64,000 nt of DNA from NCBI RefSeq assembly GCF_004564075.1, contig NZ_CP038256.1:1364001-1428000 (forward strand). The letters are read 5' to 3'. Position 1 is the first letter of the stretch, and each line of letters begins with the position of its first letter. A program made the position numbers and the translations under genes. This document shows positions 12,663 through 21,802 of the stretch, in pieces. Source of the stretch: Microbacterium sediminis. GTDB lineage: Bacteria > Actinomycetota > Actinomycetes > Actinomycetales > Microbacteriaceae. The notes beneath the pieces are model-generated. The model was not told where the DNA came from and did not search any database. It saw nothing but the letters and a program-made list of their open reading frames with translations.

Positions 12663-13567
12663 GCGACACCCGCCGTCCCCCCGAGGTCGACCGCGTGGCC
12701 GCCTCGCGCAAGGCCGTGGCCGCCCGTCGCGCCCGGGCGGGCCTGAAGCGCGACATCGCCACCCGCGTGGTCACGCCGCAGGAGGTGCTGCGCCGCGCGA
12801 GCGCCGATCCGGCGTCGCCGGCCGGCACGCTGCGCGTCACGGAGTTCCTCACCTCGCTGCCCGCGATCGGGGAGGGCAAGCGCGACCGCATCCTCGCCGA
12901 GCTGCAGATCTCGCCGGTCAAGCGCCTCGGCGGCCTCGGGCCGCGCCAGCGCGGCGCCCTCGCGGCCTGGCTCGACCGCCGCATGCCCGAGCCGCAGCCG
13001 CGCCCCGGCCGCAGCCGCCTGCTCGTGCTGGCCGGGCCCACCGCGGTCGGCAAGGGCACCGTGTCGACGTACATCCGCGACCACTACCCTCAGGTCGCGC
13101 TGTCGGTGAGTGCCACCACCCGCAAGCCGCGCCCCGGCGAGGTGCACGGGGAGCACTACTACTTCGTCGACGACGCGGAGTTCGACCGCATGATCGCCGA
13201 CGGCGAGCTGCTCGAGTACGCCACCGTCCACAACGCGTACCGCTACGGCACGCCGCGCGGTCCCGTGCAGGAGGCGCTCGACGCCGGTCGCACCGTGCTG
13301 CTCGAGATCGACCTGCAGGGCGCGCGCCAGGTGCGGGCGGCCGAGCCGAGCGCGACGCTCGTGTTCCTCCTGCCGCCCAGTTGGGACGAGCTCGTGCAGC
13401 GGCTCGTCGGCCGCGGCACCGAGGACGAGGAGGAGCGGGCCCGCCGCCTGCGCACCGCGCGGGTGGAGTTGGCGGCCCAGGGGGAGTTCGACTTCTTCGT
13501 CGTCAACGACGACGTCGCCGAGGCGGCGCGTCAGGTCGTAGAATTGTCGGATGGGCCCGAGCGCTGA
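12659..13567 (+). CDS. gmk: Guanylate kinase with an N-terminal mIHF-like DNA-binding domain
   Basis: 302 residues, about 110 more than a plain guanylate kinase. Residues 1 to about 105 resemble actinobacterial integration host factor: basic N-terminus, [11 protein letters not shown], then [16 protein letters not shown] and [11 protein letters not shown], a helix-two-turns-helix arrangement. From about 118 onward it is a normal GMP kinase with P-loop GPTAVGKGT (126-134), [13 protein letters not shown] and the lid region. In most actinobacteria the mIHF gene and gmk are adjacent separate genes; here they are one frame with no intervening stop. Its 3' end carries the rpoZ promoter. Confidence 0.93.
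   Translation: MSDTRRPPEVDRVAASRKAVAARRARAGLKRDIATRVVTPQEVLRRASADPASPAGTLRVTEFLTSLPAIGEGKRDRILAELQISPVKRLGGLGPRQRGALAAWLDRRMPEPQPRPGRSRLLVLAGPTAVGKGTVSTYIRDHYPQVALSVSATTRKPRPGEVHGEHYYFVDDAEFDRMIADGELLEYATVHNAYRYGTPRGPVQEALDAGRTVLLEIDLQGARQVRAAEPSATLVFLLPPSWDELVQRLVGRGTEDEEERARRLRTARVELAAQGEFDFFVVNDDVAEAARQVVELSDGPER
13539..13544 (+). promoter_or_regulatory. -10 element upstream of rpoZ
   Basis: TAGAAT inside the 3' end of gmk, followed after exactly six bases by an ATG at 13551. A transcript from here would be leaderless for the small frame 13551-13637 and carry rpoZ. Confidence 0.5.
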
Positions 13568-13637
13568 CGCGCTGGGGCGAGAGACTTTCACCGATCCGAT
13601 CGGATCGCGGAATCAGGAGGATGCGCATGGCCGCTGA
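13551..13637 (+). CDS. Possible leaderless upstream ORF overlapping the rpoZ start
   Basis: 28 codons from ATG 13551, six bases after TAGAAT, ending at TGA 13635-13637, eight bases inside rpoZ and in a different frame. Ribosomes reading it would pass over the rpoZ AGGAGG. It contains a 16-base palindrome at 13592-13607. No homology is claimed; the case rests on promoter spacing shared with many genes here. Confidence 0.35.
   Translation: MGPSADALGRETFTDPIGSRNQEDAHGR
13592..13607. repeat. 16-base perfect palindrome before rpoZ
   Basis: CGATCCGATCGGATCG is identical on both strands and lies in the rpoZ leader, 19 bases before the start codon. It could be an operator or fold in the mRNA; no factor can be named. 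Confidence 0.4.
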
Positions 13638-13884
13638 GAACAAGGGCATCGTCGACCCGCCCATCGACGAGCTGCTCGACCGGGTCGACTCGAAGTACCA
13701 GCTCGTGATCTACGGCTCCAAGCGCGCCCGTCAGATCAACGACTACTACACGGATCTGCACGAGGGGAACCTGTTCGACAACGTCGGGCCGCTCGTCGAC
13801 TCGGAGATCCAGGACAAGCCGCTGACGATCGCGCTGCGCGAGATCCACCAGGACAAGCTGCGCCTTCGCCCGCTCGGCGAGTAA
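13627..13884 (+). CDS. rpoZ: RNA polymerase omega subunit
   Basis: 85-residue subunit that assists beta' folding and polymerase assembly. [26 protein letters not shown] is typical of actinobacterial omega, as is the C-terminal [10 protein letters not shown]. Of two in-frame ATGs, 13627 is chosen because the strong AGGAGG at 13615-13620 lies six bases before it and directly abuts the ATG at 13621. Followed by a strong hairpin terminator, so the pyr-gmk-rpoZ block ends here. Confidence 0.96.
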   Translation: MAAENKGIVDPPIDELLDRVDSKYQLVIYGSKRARQINDYYTDLHEGNLFDNVGPLVDSEIQDKPLTIALREIHQDKLRLRPLGE

Positions 13885-13900
13885 CGCCACACACTCTGTC

Positions 13901-13932
13901 GGTGGTCGCTGTCAGGATGGACAGCGACCACC
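13901..13932 (+). terminator. Hairpin terminator after rpoZ
   Basis: A perfect 13-bp stem (GGTGGTCGCTGTC with GACAGCGACCACC) closes a six-base AGGATG loop 16 bases after rpoZ. The following GTTCTGTCTG is only moderately T-rich, as often in high-GC actinobacteria. Confidence 0.8.
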
Positions 13933-14004
13933 GTTCTGTCTGATGCCGGGGGTGGGCTCCTTGCGGGCGGCCCCGGCTCGATCACGTCGACGTCTCGGAG
14001 CACC

Positions 14005-15195
14005 ATGACCCTGCGCCTGTTCACCTCGGAGTCCGTCACCGAGGGGCACCCCGACAAGATCTGCGACCAGATCAGCGACAGCGTGCTCGACGCGCTCCTC
14101 GCGCAGGACCCGCAGGCCCGCGTGGCGGTCGAGACCCTGGTGACGACCGGTCTCGTCCACGTGGCCGGCGAGATCCGCACCGAGGGCTACGCCGACATCT
14201 CGTCGATCGTGCGCACCGTCATCCGCGACATCGGCTACACCTCCAGCGAGATGGGCTTCGACGCCGACTCGTGCGGCGTGACGGTGTCGGTCGGCGAGCA
14301 GTCGCAGGAGATCGGCGACGGCGTCACCGCGTCCGAGGAGCAGCGCGGCGGTGAGGCGGCCGACGACCTCGACCGGCAGGGCGCCGGCGACCAGGGCATC
14401 ATGTTCGGCTACGCCACGAACGAGACGCCCGAGTACATGCCGATGGCCATCTGGGCCGCCCACCGCATGTCGGAGCGCCTCACGGCGGTGCGCAAGTCGG
14501 GCGAGCTCGGCTTCCTGCGCCCCGACGGCAAGACCCAGGTGACGCTGGGCTACGACGGCGCCGTGCCGAAGACGGTCGAGACGGTCGTGCTGTCCACGCA
14601 GCACCACCCCGACATCTCCCAGGCCGACCTGGCCGACGCCGTCGAGCGCGTCGTCATCCGCCCGGTGCTGGAGCAGACGGGTCTGGACGCCTCGCACGTG
14701 CAGCTGCACATCAACCCGTCGGGCAGCTTCGTGCTCGGCGGCCCCAAGGCCGACGCCGGCCTCACGGGGCGCAAGATCATCATCGACACCTACGGCGGTG
14801 CGGCCCGCCACGGCGGCGGCGCCTTCAGCGGCAAGGATCCGTCGAAGGTGGACCGCTCCGCCGCCTACGCCATGCGCTGGGTCGCCAAGAACGCCGTCGC
14901 GGCGGGCCTGGCCGAGCGTCTCGAGGTGCAGGTGGCCTACGCGATCGGCAAGGCCAACCCCGTGGGCCTCTACGTCGAGACCTTCGGCACGGGTGCGGTT
15001 CCCGACGAGGCGATCATCGGAGCGATCCGCGACGTGTTCGACCTGCGCCCCGCCGCGATCATCCGCGACCTTGACCTGCTGCGTCCCATCTACGCCCGCA
15101 CCGCCGCCTACGGGCACTTCGGTCGCGAGCTGCCCGAGTTCACCTGGGAGCGCCTCGACCGCGTCGACGCCCTGCGCGCCGCGGCGGGCCTCTGA
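14005..15195 (+). CDS. metK: S-adenosylmethionine synthetase
   Basis: Makes SAM from methionine and ATP. 396 residues. Signatures include [19 protein letters not shown] at the N-terminus, [12 protein letters not shown] and the [19 protein letters not shown] phosphate loop. A CGGAG ribosome site lies six bases upstream. The 120-base leader is mostly the rpoZ terminator, and no SAM riboswitch is recognisable. priA begins 11 bases downstream, so the two are probably co-transcribed. Confidence 0.97.
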   Translation: MTLRLFTSESVTEGHPDKICDQISDSVLDALLAQDPQARVAVETLVTTGLVHVAGEIRTEGYADISSIVRTVIRDIGYTSSEMGFDADSCGVTVSVGEQSQEIGDGVTASEEQRGGEAADDLDRQGAGDQGIMFGYATNETPEYMPMAIWAAHRMSERLTAVRKSGELGFLRPDGKTQVTLGYDGAVPKTVETVVLSTQHHPDISQADLADAVERVVIRPVLEQTGLDASHVQLHINPSGSFVLGGPKADAGLTGRKIIIDTYGGAARHGGGAFSGKDPSKVDRSAAYAMRWVAKNAVAAGLAERLEVQVAYAIGKANPVGLYVETFGTGAVPDEAIIGAIRDVFDLRPAAIIRDLDLLRPIYARTAAYGHFGRELPEFTWERLDRVDALRAAAGL

Positions 15196-15206
15196 CGGGC
15201 ACGATC

Positions 15207-17210
15207 GTGCCGCTCGCACGCGGGCAGCGCCCCGTGGCGCGCGTGCTGATCGACTCGCCCCTGCCGCAGCTCGACCGGCTGTTCGACTACGCCATCCCCG
15301 CCGAGCTCGACGCGCAGGCGCAGCCCGGCGTGCGGGTGAAGGCGCCGCTGCGCACGGCCGGGCGGGTGATCGAGGGGTTCGTCATCGAGCGCGGCGTCGA
15401 GAGCGACGTCGACCGCGTGCTCTCCGAGCTCGACGCCGTCGTCTCGCCCGCGCCCGTGCTGCCGGAGCGGCTCTACCGGCTCGCCCGGAAGGTGGCCGAT
15501 CGCGCGGCGGGGTCCGCGTCCGACGTGCTGCGGCTGGCGGTGCCCAAGCGCATGGTGCGCGCCGAGAAGGCGTGGCTGGCGGGGGAGCGGTGCGCTGCCC
15601 CGGCGCTCACGGCCACCGCGAGCGCGCACGCCGAGGCGGTGCTGGCCGAGTACCCCGGGCTCGGCGAGCGGATCGACGCCGGCGCGCGCCTCGCGCTCGA
15701 CGCGCCGCCGACGCTCGTGACGCTCGGCGACGACACGGTGCCGGCCTGGGCGCTGCTGCTCGCCGCGGCCGCCGCGCACTGCCTGGCCGCCGGGCGCTCG
15801 GCGATCATCGCCGTGCCCGACCACCGCGATCTCGATCTGCTCCACCTCGCGCTGTCGTCGCTCGTGCCCGCGGACGCCCTCGTCCGCCACGACGCCGGCC
15901 AGTCCGGCCCGGGGCGCTACGCCGGCTACCTGCGCACGCTCGAGGAGGCGCCGTGCGTGGTGATCGGCAACCGCTCCGCCGTGTACGCCCCCGTGTCGTC
16001 GCCGGGGCTCGTGGCCCTGTGGGACGACGGCGACCCGCTGTTCGACGAGCCGCTGGCACCGTACGTGCACGCCCGCGACGCGGCCCTCGTGCGCCAGGAG
16101 CTCGACGGATGCGCCCTCGTGTTCGCGGGCCACACCCGCACGAGCGACGTGCAGCGCCTCGTCTCGATCGGCTGGGTCGAGGAGCTCGCCCCCGCGCGCC
16201 GCACGAGCCCGAAGATCGTGCTCAGCCCCATCCGCGAGGAGGAGCGCGGCGCCCGCGTGCCCTCCGCCGCGTTCCGCGCCGCGCGCGAGGCACTCGAGCA
16301 CGGGCCGGTGCTCGTGCAGGTCGCGCGCCCCGGTTTCGCGCCGAGCCTCGTCTGCGCCGACTGCCGCGCGCCCGCCCGGTGCCCGGCGTGCGGCGGCCCG
16401 CTGCACGCGCGCTCCCGCGGCGCCGTGCCCGTGTGCGGCTGGTGCGGTCGCTCGGCGCACGCGTGGGCGTGCCCGAAGTGCCAGTCGGTCCGCGTGCGGC
16501 TGGCATCGTCCGGCAGCGAGCGCACCGCCGACGAGCTCGGCCGCGCCTTCGCCGGCACGCGCGTCATCGTCTCGGACGGCGCCCACCCCGTCACCGAGGT
16601 CGACGATCGCCCCGCCCTCGTCGTCGCCACCCGCGGCGCCGAGCCGATCGCGCGCGGCGGCTACCGCGCGATCGTGCTGCTCGACGGCGAGCGCATGCTG
16701 CAGTCGCCCGACCTGCGCATCGGCGAGGCGTGCCTGCGGTGGTGGTCGAACGCCGCGGCCCTCGCCGCGCCCGACGCGCCGGTGCACCTCGTCGGCGTGA
16801 ACGGGCCCGTCGCCCGTGCCCTGGCGTCGTGGACGCAGCCGGCCTACGCGCGCCAGGAGGTCGCCGACCGCGCGCCGCTGCACCTGCCGCCCGCGGCGCG
16901 TGTGGCGCGCCTCGAGGGTGACGCCGCCGCGGTGGACCGCGCGCTGGCGGCGCTGCGCGAGGCGGTGCCCGATCTGCCCGCCGAGGCGATCCTCGGGCCC
17001 GTGCCGGCCGAGGCCGACGGCGTGCCGCGCGCCCGCGCGCTCCTCCGCTTCGACTACGGCCGGGGCCCGCGCGTGACCGCGTCGCTGCGGGCATCCGTCG
17101 TGGCGGAGGCGGTCGCCAACCGCGGTCGCCGCACGGGCGGCGCCGGTCGCCGCCCCGCGGCGCGCAATACACTCGCAGTGCGGGTCGACATCGCCGATCC
17201 CGAGCTGTGA
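15207..17210 (+). CDS. priA: Primosomal protein PriA-like, helicase motifs degenerate
   Basis: Replication-restart protein homologue of 667 residues. The N-terminal 3'-DNA-binding domain (VLIDSPLPQLDRLFDYAIP) and the zinc region with eight cysteines in CxxC pairs (about 382-426) are intact. The Walker A lysine loop and the DEAH box of enterobacterial PriA are missing: WDDGD stands where DEAH would be. This matches other actinobacterial PriA proteins, which are thought to lack helicase activity. GTG start; metK is just upstream and fmt follows after 31 bases. Confidence 0.88.
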   Translation: MPLARGQRPVARVLIDSPLPQLDRLFDYAIPAELDAQAQPGVRVKAPLRTAGRVIEGFVIERGVESDVDRVLSELDAVVSPAPVLPERLYRLARKVADRAAGSASDVLRLAVPKRMVRAEKAWLAGERCAAPALTATASAHAEAVLAEYPGLGERIDAGARLALDAPPTLVTLGDDTVPAWALLLAAAAAHCLAAGRSAIIAVPDHRDLDLLHLALSSLVPADALVRHDAGQSGPGRYAGYLRTLEEAPCVVIGNRSAVYAPVSSPGLVALWDDGDPLFDEPLAPYVHARDAALVRQELDGCALVFAGHTRTSDVQRLVSIGWVEELAPARRTSPKIVLSPIREEERGARVPSAAFRAAREALEHGPVLVQVARPGFAPSLVCADCRAPARCPACGGPLHARSRGAVPVCGWCGRSAHAWACPKCQSVRVRLASSGSERTADELGRAFAGTRVIVSDGAHPVTEVDDRPALVVATRGAEPIARGGYRAIVLLDGERMLQSPDLRIGEACLRWWSNAAALAAPDAPVHLVGVNGPVARALASWTQPAYARQEVADRAPLHLPPAARVARLEGDAAAVDRALAALREAVPDLPAEAILGPVPAEADGVPRARALLRFDYGRGPRVTASLRASVVAEAVANRGRRTGGAGRRPAARNTLAVRVDIADPEL

Positions 17211-17241
17211 TGCGCCCCCGCGCGCTCGTCGAGAGGACCGA

Positions 17242-18165
17242 ATGAGGCTGATCTTCGCCGGCACCCCCGCCGCCGCCGTACCGTCGCTGCGCGCGCTGCA
17301 CTCCTCGGGGCACGAGATCGCCGCGGTCGTCACGCGGCCGGACGCGCCCCTCGGTCGCAAGCGGGTGCTCACGGCGTCGCCGGTCGGCCAGGCCGCCGCC
17401 GAGCTCGGCCTGCCCGTGATCAAGACGGCACGGCTCGACGCCGCCGCGACCGAGCGGATCATGGCCCTCGAGCCGGACCTCGGCGTCATCGTCGCCTACG
17501 GCGGACTGGTCCGCGAGCCGTTGCTGTCGGGGCCGGCGCACGGCTGGATCAACGTGCACTTCTCGCTGCTGCCGCGCTGGCGCGGCGCCGCCCCCGTGCA
17601 GCACACGCTCATCGCGGGCGACGCCCGTGCCGGGGTCACGGTGTTCCGCCTCGTGCCGGAGCTCGACGCGGGCGACGTCTACGCCACGGCCGAGCATGGC
17701 ATCGATCCCGACGCCACGGCGGGCCAGCTGCTCGGCTCCCTGAGCCACGTCGGCGCGCAGCTCGTGCGCGAGGTGGTCGACACCCTCGCCGCCGGTCGTG
17801 CGCGCGCCCACGCGCAGGTCGGCGCGGTCACCCTCGCGCCCAAGCTCACGCTGGAGGACGGCCGCCTCGACTGGCATCAGCCGGCCGACGCGGTGCGCAA
17901 CCGCTTCCGCGGGGTCACGCCGGAGCCGGGCGCCTTCACCACGGTCGAGGGCGACCGCCTCAAGATCCACGACCTCTGGGCGGCGCCGGCCGGCGACGAT
18001 GCGGCGCTCGCTCCCGGCGCCGTCGCCGCCATCAAGGGCGGCATCCTCGTGGGCACCGGCACCGCGCCGGTGCTCGTCACGCGGCTGCAGCCGGCCGGCC
18101 GCGCCGAGATGCCGGCGGCCGACTGGTTCCGCGGGCTGCGCTCGACCCCGCGGCTGGGCTCGTGA
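17242..18165 (+). CDS. fmt: Methionyl-tRNA formyltransferase
   Basis: Formylates initiator Met-tRNA using 10-formyl-THF. 307 residues. The N-terminal domain has FAGTP at the start, the catalytic NVHFSLLPRWRGAAP (H106) and ELDAGDV; an OB-like C-terminal domain follows from about 205. A GAGAGGA ribosome site precedes the ATG. It overlaps rsmB by 4 bases, a widespread fmt-rsmB pairing. Confidence 0.96.
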   Translation: MRLIFAGTPAAAVPSLRALHSSGHEIAAVVTRPDAPLGRKRVLTASPVGQAAAELGLPVIKTARLDAAATERIMALEPDLGVIVAYGGLVREPLLSGPAHGWINVHFSLLPRWRGAAPVQHTLIAGDARAGVTVFRLVPELDAGDVYATAEHGIDPDATAGQLLGSLSHVGAQLVREVVDTLAAGRARAHAQVGAVTLAPKLTLEDGRLDWHQPADAVRNRFRGVTPEPGAFTTVEGDRLKIHDLWAAPAGDDAALAPGAVAAIKGGILVGTGTAPVLVTRLQPAGRAEMPAADWFRGLRSTPRLGS

Positions 18166-19604
18166 GCGTGCGCGACGAGGGCGGCGCGCCCGGACGCGGC
18201 CGGCGCGCCCCGCAGCGCCGCCACGCGCCGCGCCCGCGCACGGAGGTCCAGGCCGCGCGGCGGGTCGCATTCACCGTGCTGCGCGCGGTGAGCGCGGACG
18301 ACGCCTACGCGAACCTGCTGCTGCCGCGCGAGCTGGAGCGGGCGGGCCTGAGCGGTCCCGACGCCGGTCTGGCCACCGAGCTGGCCTACGGCACGCTGCG
18401 CCGCCAGGGCACGTACGACGCGATCCTCGCCGTCGCGGCCGACCGCGACCCGGCCGAGATCGACCCCGCCGTGCGCGACGCGCTGCGCCTGGGCATCCAC
18501 CAGCTGATGTCCACCCGCGTCGCCTCGCACGCGGCCGTGAACGAGTCGGTCGAGCTGGCCCGCGAGGCCGCCGGCCAGGGCGCGGCCGGCTTCGCGAACG
18601 CCGTGCTGCGCCGCGTCTCGCGCGACACGCCGGGGGAGTGGATGGCGCGCATCGCCGCCGCCGCCCGCTCCGACGACGAGCGGCTCGGCCTCACGTCCTC
18701 GCACCCGGTGTGGATCCTCCGGGCGCTGCGTCGCGCGCTGGCCGCCGAGGGCCGCGAGAGCGAGCTGGACGCCCTGCTCGCGGCCGACAACGCATCGCCG
18801 CGCGTGTCCATGGTGGCGCTGCCCGGGCTCGCCGAGCCGCGCGAGCCCGGCGCGGACTACTCGCCGGTCGGCTTCCGGCTCGACGGCGGCGACCCCGACC
18901 CGCTCGTGCGCGCGTCGGGTGGGCGGCTGCGCGTGCAGGACGAGGGCTCGCAGCTCGTGGCCCTCGCACTCACCCGGCTGCGGCCCGTCGCCCCGGGCGA
19001 GCGCTGGCTCGACCTGTGCGCCGGCCCCGGCGGCAAGACGGCGCTGCTCGCGGCCGAGGCCCTCGCCGGCGGCGCCACGCTCGAGGCGAACGAGATCGTC
19101 CCGGCGCGGGCGGGGCTGGTGCGCCGCGCCCTCGCCCCCGTGCCGCTGGACGTGATCGTGCACGAGCGCGACGGGCGCGAGCTCGCCGCCGACCGCGCGG
19201 GAGAGTTCGACCGCATCCTCGTCGACGCGCCCTGCACGGGCCTGGGCGCCCTGCGCCGCCGCCCGGAGGCCCGGTGGCGCAAGCAGCCGTCCGATGTCGC
19301 CGCGCTCACGGCGCTGCAGGAGGATCTCCTCCTCGCCGCGTTCGAGGCCCTCCGGCCCGGCGGCGTGCTCGCCTACGTGACGTGCTCGCCGCACCTGGCC
19401 GAGACGGCCTCCGTCGTCAGCGCCGCGTGCGCGCGCCTGGGCGATGCCGCCGAGCAGCTCGACGCGCGGGTGGCGCTGCAGCGGGTCGCCCGACGGCCGC
19501 TCGACCTGCCCGCCCCGGTGGCGGGCGGGCGGCACGCGCAGCTGTGGCCGCACCGGCACGGCACCGATGCGATGTTCCTCGCCCTGATCCGGAAGCGCGC
19601 ATGA
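18162..19604 (+). CDS. rsmB: 16S rRNA (cytosine-967-C5) methyltransferase
   Basis: 480 residues: basic N-terminus, NusB-like RNA-binding domain (about 25-160), then a SAM-dependent fold. LDLCAGPGGKTALL binds SAM; VDAPCTGLG (about residue 357) and TCSPHLAET (about 408) hold the two cysteines used for release and catalysis in m5C enzymes. GTG start in a GTGA overlap with fmt; the end overlaps the MFS gene by ATGA. Confidence 0.94.
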   Translation: MSVRDEGGAPGRGRRAPQRRHAPRPRTEVQAARRVAFTVLRAVSADDAYANLLLPRELERAGLSGPDAGLATELAYGTLRRQGTYDAILAVAADRDPAEIDPAVRDALRLGIHQLMSTRVASHAAVNESVELAREAAGQGAAGFANAVLRRVSRDTPGEWMARIAAAARSDDERLGLTSSHPVWILRALRRALAAEGRESELDALLAADNASPRVSMVALPGLAEPREPGADYSPVGFRLDGGDPDPLVRASGGRLRVQDEGSQLVALALTRLRPVAPGERWLDLCAGPGGKTALLAAEALAGGATLEANEIVPARAGLVRRALAPVPLDVIVHERDGRELAADRAGEFDRILVDAPCTGLGALRRRPEARWRKQPSDVAALTALQEDLLLAAFEALRPGGVLAYVTCSPHLAETASVVSAACARLGDAAEQLDARVALQRVARRPLDLPAPVAGGRHAQLWPHRHGTDAMFLALIRKRA

Positions 19605-20785
19605 CGGGTCCCGATCGCGAGGCGCGCCGGGCGCGCGCCGCCGTCTCCGCCTGGTTCTTCCTCAACGGCGCCACCTGGGCGAACCTCGTGCCGCACTTCC
19701 CCGAGATCAAGGCCGAGCTCGGCCTGAGCAACGCCTTCTACGGCCTCGCGATCTCGGCCACCGCGATCGGCTCGGTGCTCGTCGGCCTGAGCGCCGGCTG
19801 GTTCGTGCAGCGCTTCGGGTCGGCGCGCACGGCCGCGTACGCCATGGTGCTCTCGACCATCGCGGCGGCCGTCGCGGGCATCGCCCCCACGGGCGTCCTC
19901 TTCGCGCTCGGCCTGTTCGTCGTGGGCGCGACCGACTCGATCACCGACGTGGGGCAGAACTCCCACGGCCTGCGGGTGCAGCGCCGGCTCGGACGCTCCA
20001 TCATCAACTCGTTCCACGCCATGTGGTCGATCGGCGCCGTCTCCGGCGGCCTGCTGGCGGCCGCGGTGCTGGCGCTCGGGATCCCGCGGCAGTGGCACCT
20101 CGGGGTGCTCGCGGCGATCATCTCGGTGTGCGGCCTCGTGGCGCTGCGCTTCGCCCTGCCCGGCCCCGACGGCGCGGACGTGGCCGAGGAGCACGCCGTC
20201 GTGCACGCGGGACGCTGGTCGCGCGGCCGCGTGGTGGGCGTCGTGACCGCGCTCGTGGTGATCGCGATCATCGGCGCGCTCGTGGAGGACGCCGGCAGCA
20301 CCTGGGCGGCGGTCTACCTCGCCACCGAGCTCGGCGCCGCCCCCGCCGTGGCCGCGTGGGGGTACGTGGCGCTGCTGGCCGCGCAGACCGTGGGCCGCTT
20401 CGCGGGCGACGCGCTCATCGATCGCTTCGGCCAGCGGCTCGTGACGCAGCTCGGCGGCCTGCTCATCGCCCTGGGGCTCGGCGGCGCGCTGCTGTTCCCG
20501 AGCATCCCCGGCACCATCGTGGGCTTCGCGCTGGCGGGCCTCGGCTGCGCGACGATGATCCCCACCGCGATGCACGAGGCCGACGCGATCCCCGGCCTGC
20601 GCCCGGGCACGGGTCTGACGATCGTGTCGTGGCTGCTGCGGATCGGCTTCCTCGTGTCGCCGCCCGTGGTCGGCCTCATCGCGGATGCCACCGCGATCCG
20701 CTTCGGCCTCGCCGTCGTGCCGGTCGGCGGCGCGATCGTCATCGCCCTGGCCCTCGTCCTTCCCCGCCGGCACACGAAGGAGTGA
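19601..20785 (+). CDS. MFS transporter of unknown substrate
   Basis: 394 residues with about twelve hydrophobic helices. The first contains FLNGATWANLVPHFPEIKAE, a pattern of MFS subgroups related to FucP/YbjJ. A conserved DSITDVGQN and a central loop near residues 190-205 split two six-helix halves. It is translationally coupled to rsmB and followed by rpe with a GGAG site. Substrate cannot be told from sequence; proximity to rpe is not strong evidence for sugar transport. Confidence 0.85.
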   Translation: MTGPDREARRARAAVSAWFFLNGATWANLVPHFPEIKAELGLSNAFYGLAISATAIGSVLVGLSAGWFVQRFGSARTAAYAMVLSTIAAAVAGIAPTGVLFALGLFVVGATDSITDVGQNSHGLRVQRRLGRSIINSFHAMWSIGAVSGGLLAAAVLALGIPRQWHLGVLAAIISVCGLVALRFALPGPDGADVAEEHAVVHAGRWSRGRVVGVVTALVVIAIIGALVEDAGSTWAAVYLATELGAAPAVAAWGYVALLAAQTVGRFAGDALIDRFGQRLVTQLGGLLIALGLGGALLFPSIPGTIVGFALAGLGCATMIPTAMHEADAIPGLRPGTGLTIVSWLLRIGFLVSPPVVGLIADATAIRFGLAVVPVGGAIVIALALVLPRRHTKE

Positions 20786-20786
20786 C

Positions 20787-21506
20787 ATGACGCTGCCCGA
20801 CGCCCCCCGGATCAACCCGAGCATCCTCTCGGCCGACTTCGCGAACATGCAGTCGGAGCTCGCCCGCATCGCGGGCGCCGACTTCGCGCACGTCGACGTG
20901 ATGGACAACCACTTCGTGCCCAACCTCACGTTCGGGCCGCAGATGGTCGAGCGGATCCAGGCGACGAGCCCGATCCCGCTCGACGTGCACCTGATGATCG
21001 ACGACCCCGACCGCTGGGCGCCCGGCTACGCGGAGCTGGGGGCGGCATCGGTCACGTTCCACCTCGAGGCCGCCGCCGACCCGCTCGCCCTCGCGGCACG
21101 GCTGCGGTCGATCGGCTCGCGCGCCGGCGTGGCTGTCAAGCCGGCCACCGGGGTCGAGCAGCTCTTCGACCACCTGGACGCGTTCGATCAGATCCTCGTC
21201 ATGACGGTCGAGCCGGGCTTCGGCGGGCAGTCCTTCCTGGCCGATCAGATGCCCAAGCTGCGCCGTCTGGCCGGCGAGGCACGCCGGCGCGGCTCGGACG
21301 TGTGGCTGCAGGTGGACGGCGGCATCTCGGCCGACACGATCGCGCAGGCGGCCGAGGCCGGGGCCGACACGTTCGTCGCCGGCTCGGCCGTGTACGGCGC
21401 CGACGACATCGACGCGGCGATCGCGCGGCTGCGCAGCGAGGCCGCCGCGCACCGGCACGGCCCGCGCGGCGGCGCGGCGCCGGCAGCGGGTAGCCTTGAC
21501 GGGTGA
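20787..21506 (+). CDS. rpe: Ribulose-phosphate 3-epimerase
   Basis: Interconverts ribulose-5-P and xylulose-5-P. 239 residues, TIM barrel. [10 protein letters not shown] at the start, [34 protein letters not shown] and VDGGI are all present and contain the metal ligands and catalytic aspartates. A CGAAGGAG ribosome site precedes the ATG. Its last bases hold the hisE promoter and overlap the hisE GTG. Confidence 0.97.
   Translation: MTLPDAPRINPSILSADFANMQSELARIAGADFAHVDVMDNHFVPNLTFGPQMVERIQATSPIPLDVHLMIDDPDRWAPGYAELGAASVTFHLEAAADPLALAARLRSIGSRAGVAVKPATGVEQLFDHLDAFDQILVMTVEPGFGGQSFLADQMPKLRRLAGEARRRGSDVWLQVDGGISADTIAQAAEAGADTFVAGSAVYGADDIDAAIARLRSEAAAHRHGPRGGAAPAAGSLDG
21491..21496 (+). promoter_or_regulatory. 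-10 element of a leaderless hisE promoter
   Basis: TAGCCT inside the end of rpe, six bases before the hisE GTG, which places the transcript 5' end at or next to the start codon. Confidence 0.5.
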
Positions 21507-21766
21507 AGACCTTCGACGAACTGTTCGCCGAGCTGACCGAGAAGGCGCAGACGCGCCCCGAGGGCTCCGGCACCGTCCGTGAGCTCGACGCCGGCGTCCA
21601 CGCCATCGGCAAGAAGATCGTCGAGGAGGCCGCCGAGGTGTGGATGGCCGCCGAGTACCAGTCCGACGCCGAGGCCGCCGAGGAGATCTCGCAGCTGCTG
21701 TACCACCTGCAGGTGATGATGATCGCCAAGGGCCTGACGCCGGCGGACGTCTACCGACATCTCTGA
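21503..21766 (+). CDS. hisE: Phosphoribosyl-ATP pyrophosphatase
   Basis: Second step of histidine synthesis: PR-ATP to PR-AMP. 87 residues, all-helical MazG-like fold. [10 protein letters not shown] at the start and [14 protein letters not shown] with metal-binding acidic residues are typical. GTG start with no Shine-Dalgarno; the TAGCCT hexamer six bases upstream suggests leaderless translation from a promoter inside rpe, besides read-through from rpe. Confidence 0.96.
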   Translation: MKTFDELFAELTEKAQTRPEGSGTVRELDAGVHAIGKKIVEEAAEVWMAAEYQSDAEAAEEISQLLYHLQVMMIAKGLTPADVYRHL

Positions 21767-21802
21767 GGCACGCGTTCTGTCACGTCCGACCCGAAAGACC
21801 TC

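Noticed and set aside
13885-14004. SAM riboswitch before metK
   Set aside because: The gap is mainly the rpoZ terminator hairpin; no SAM-I, SAM-II or SAM-IV landmarks are seen.
15207-17210. priA as a broken gene because helicase motifs are missing
   Set aside because: The frame is full length with intact N-terminal domain and zinc cysteines; loss of helicase motifs is the norm in actinobacterial PriA.
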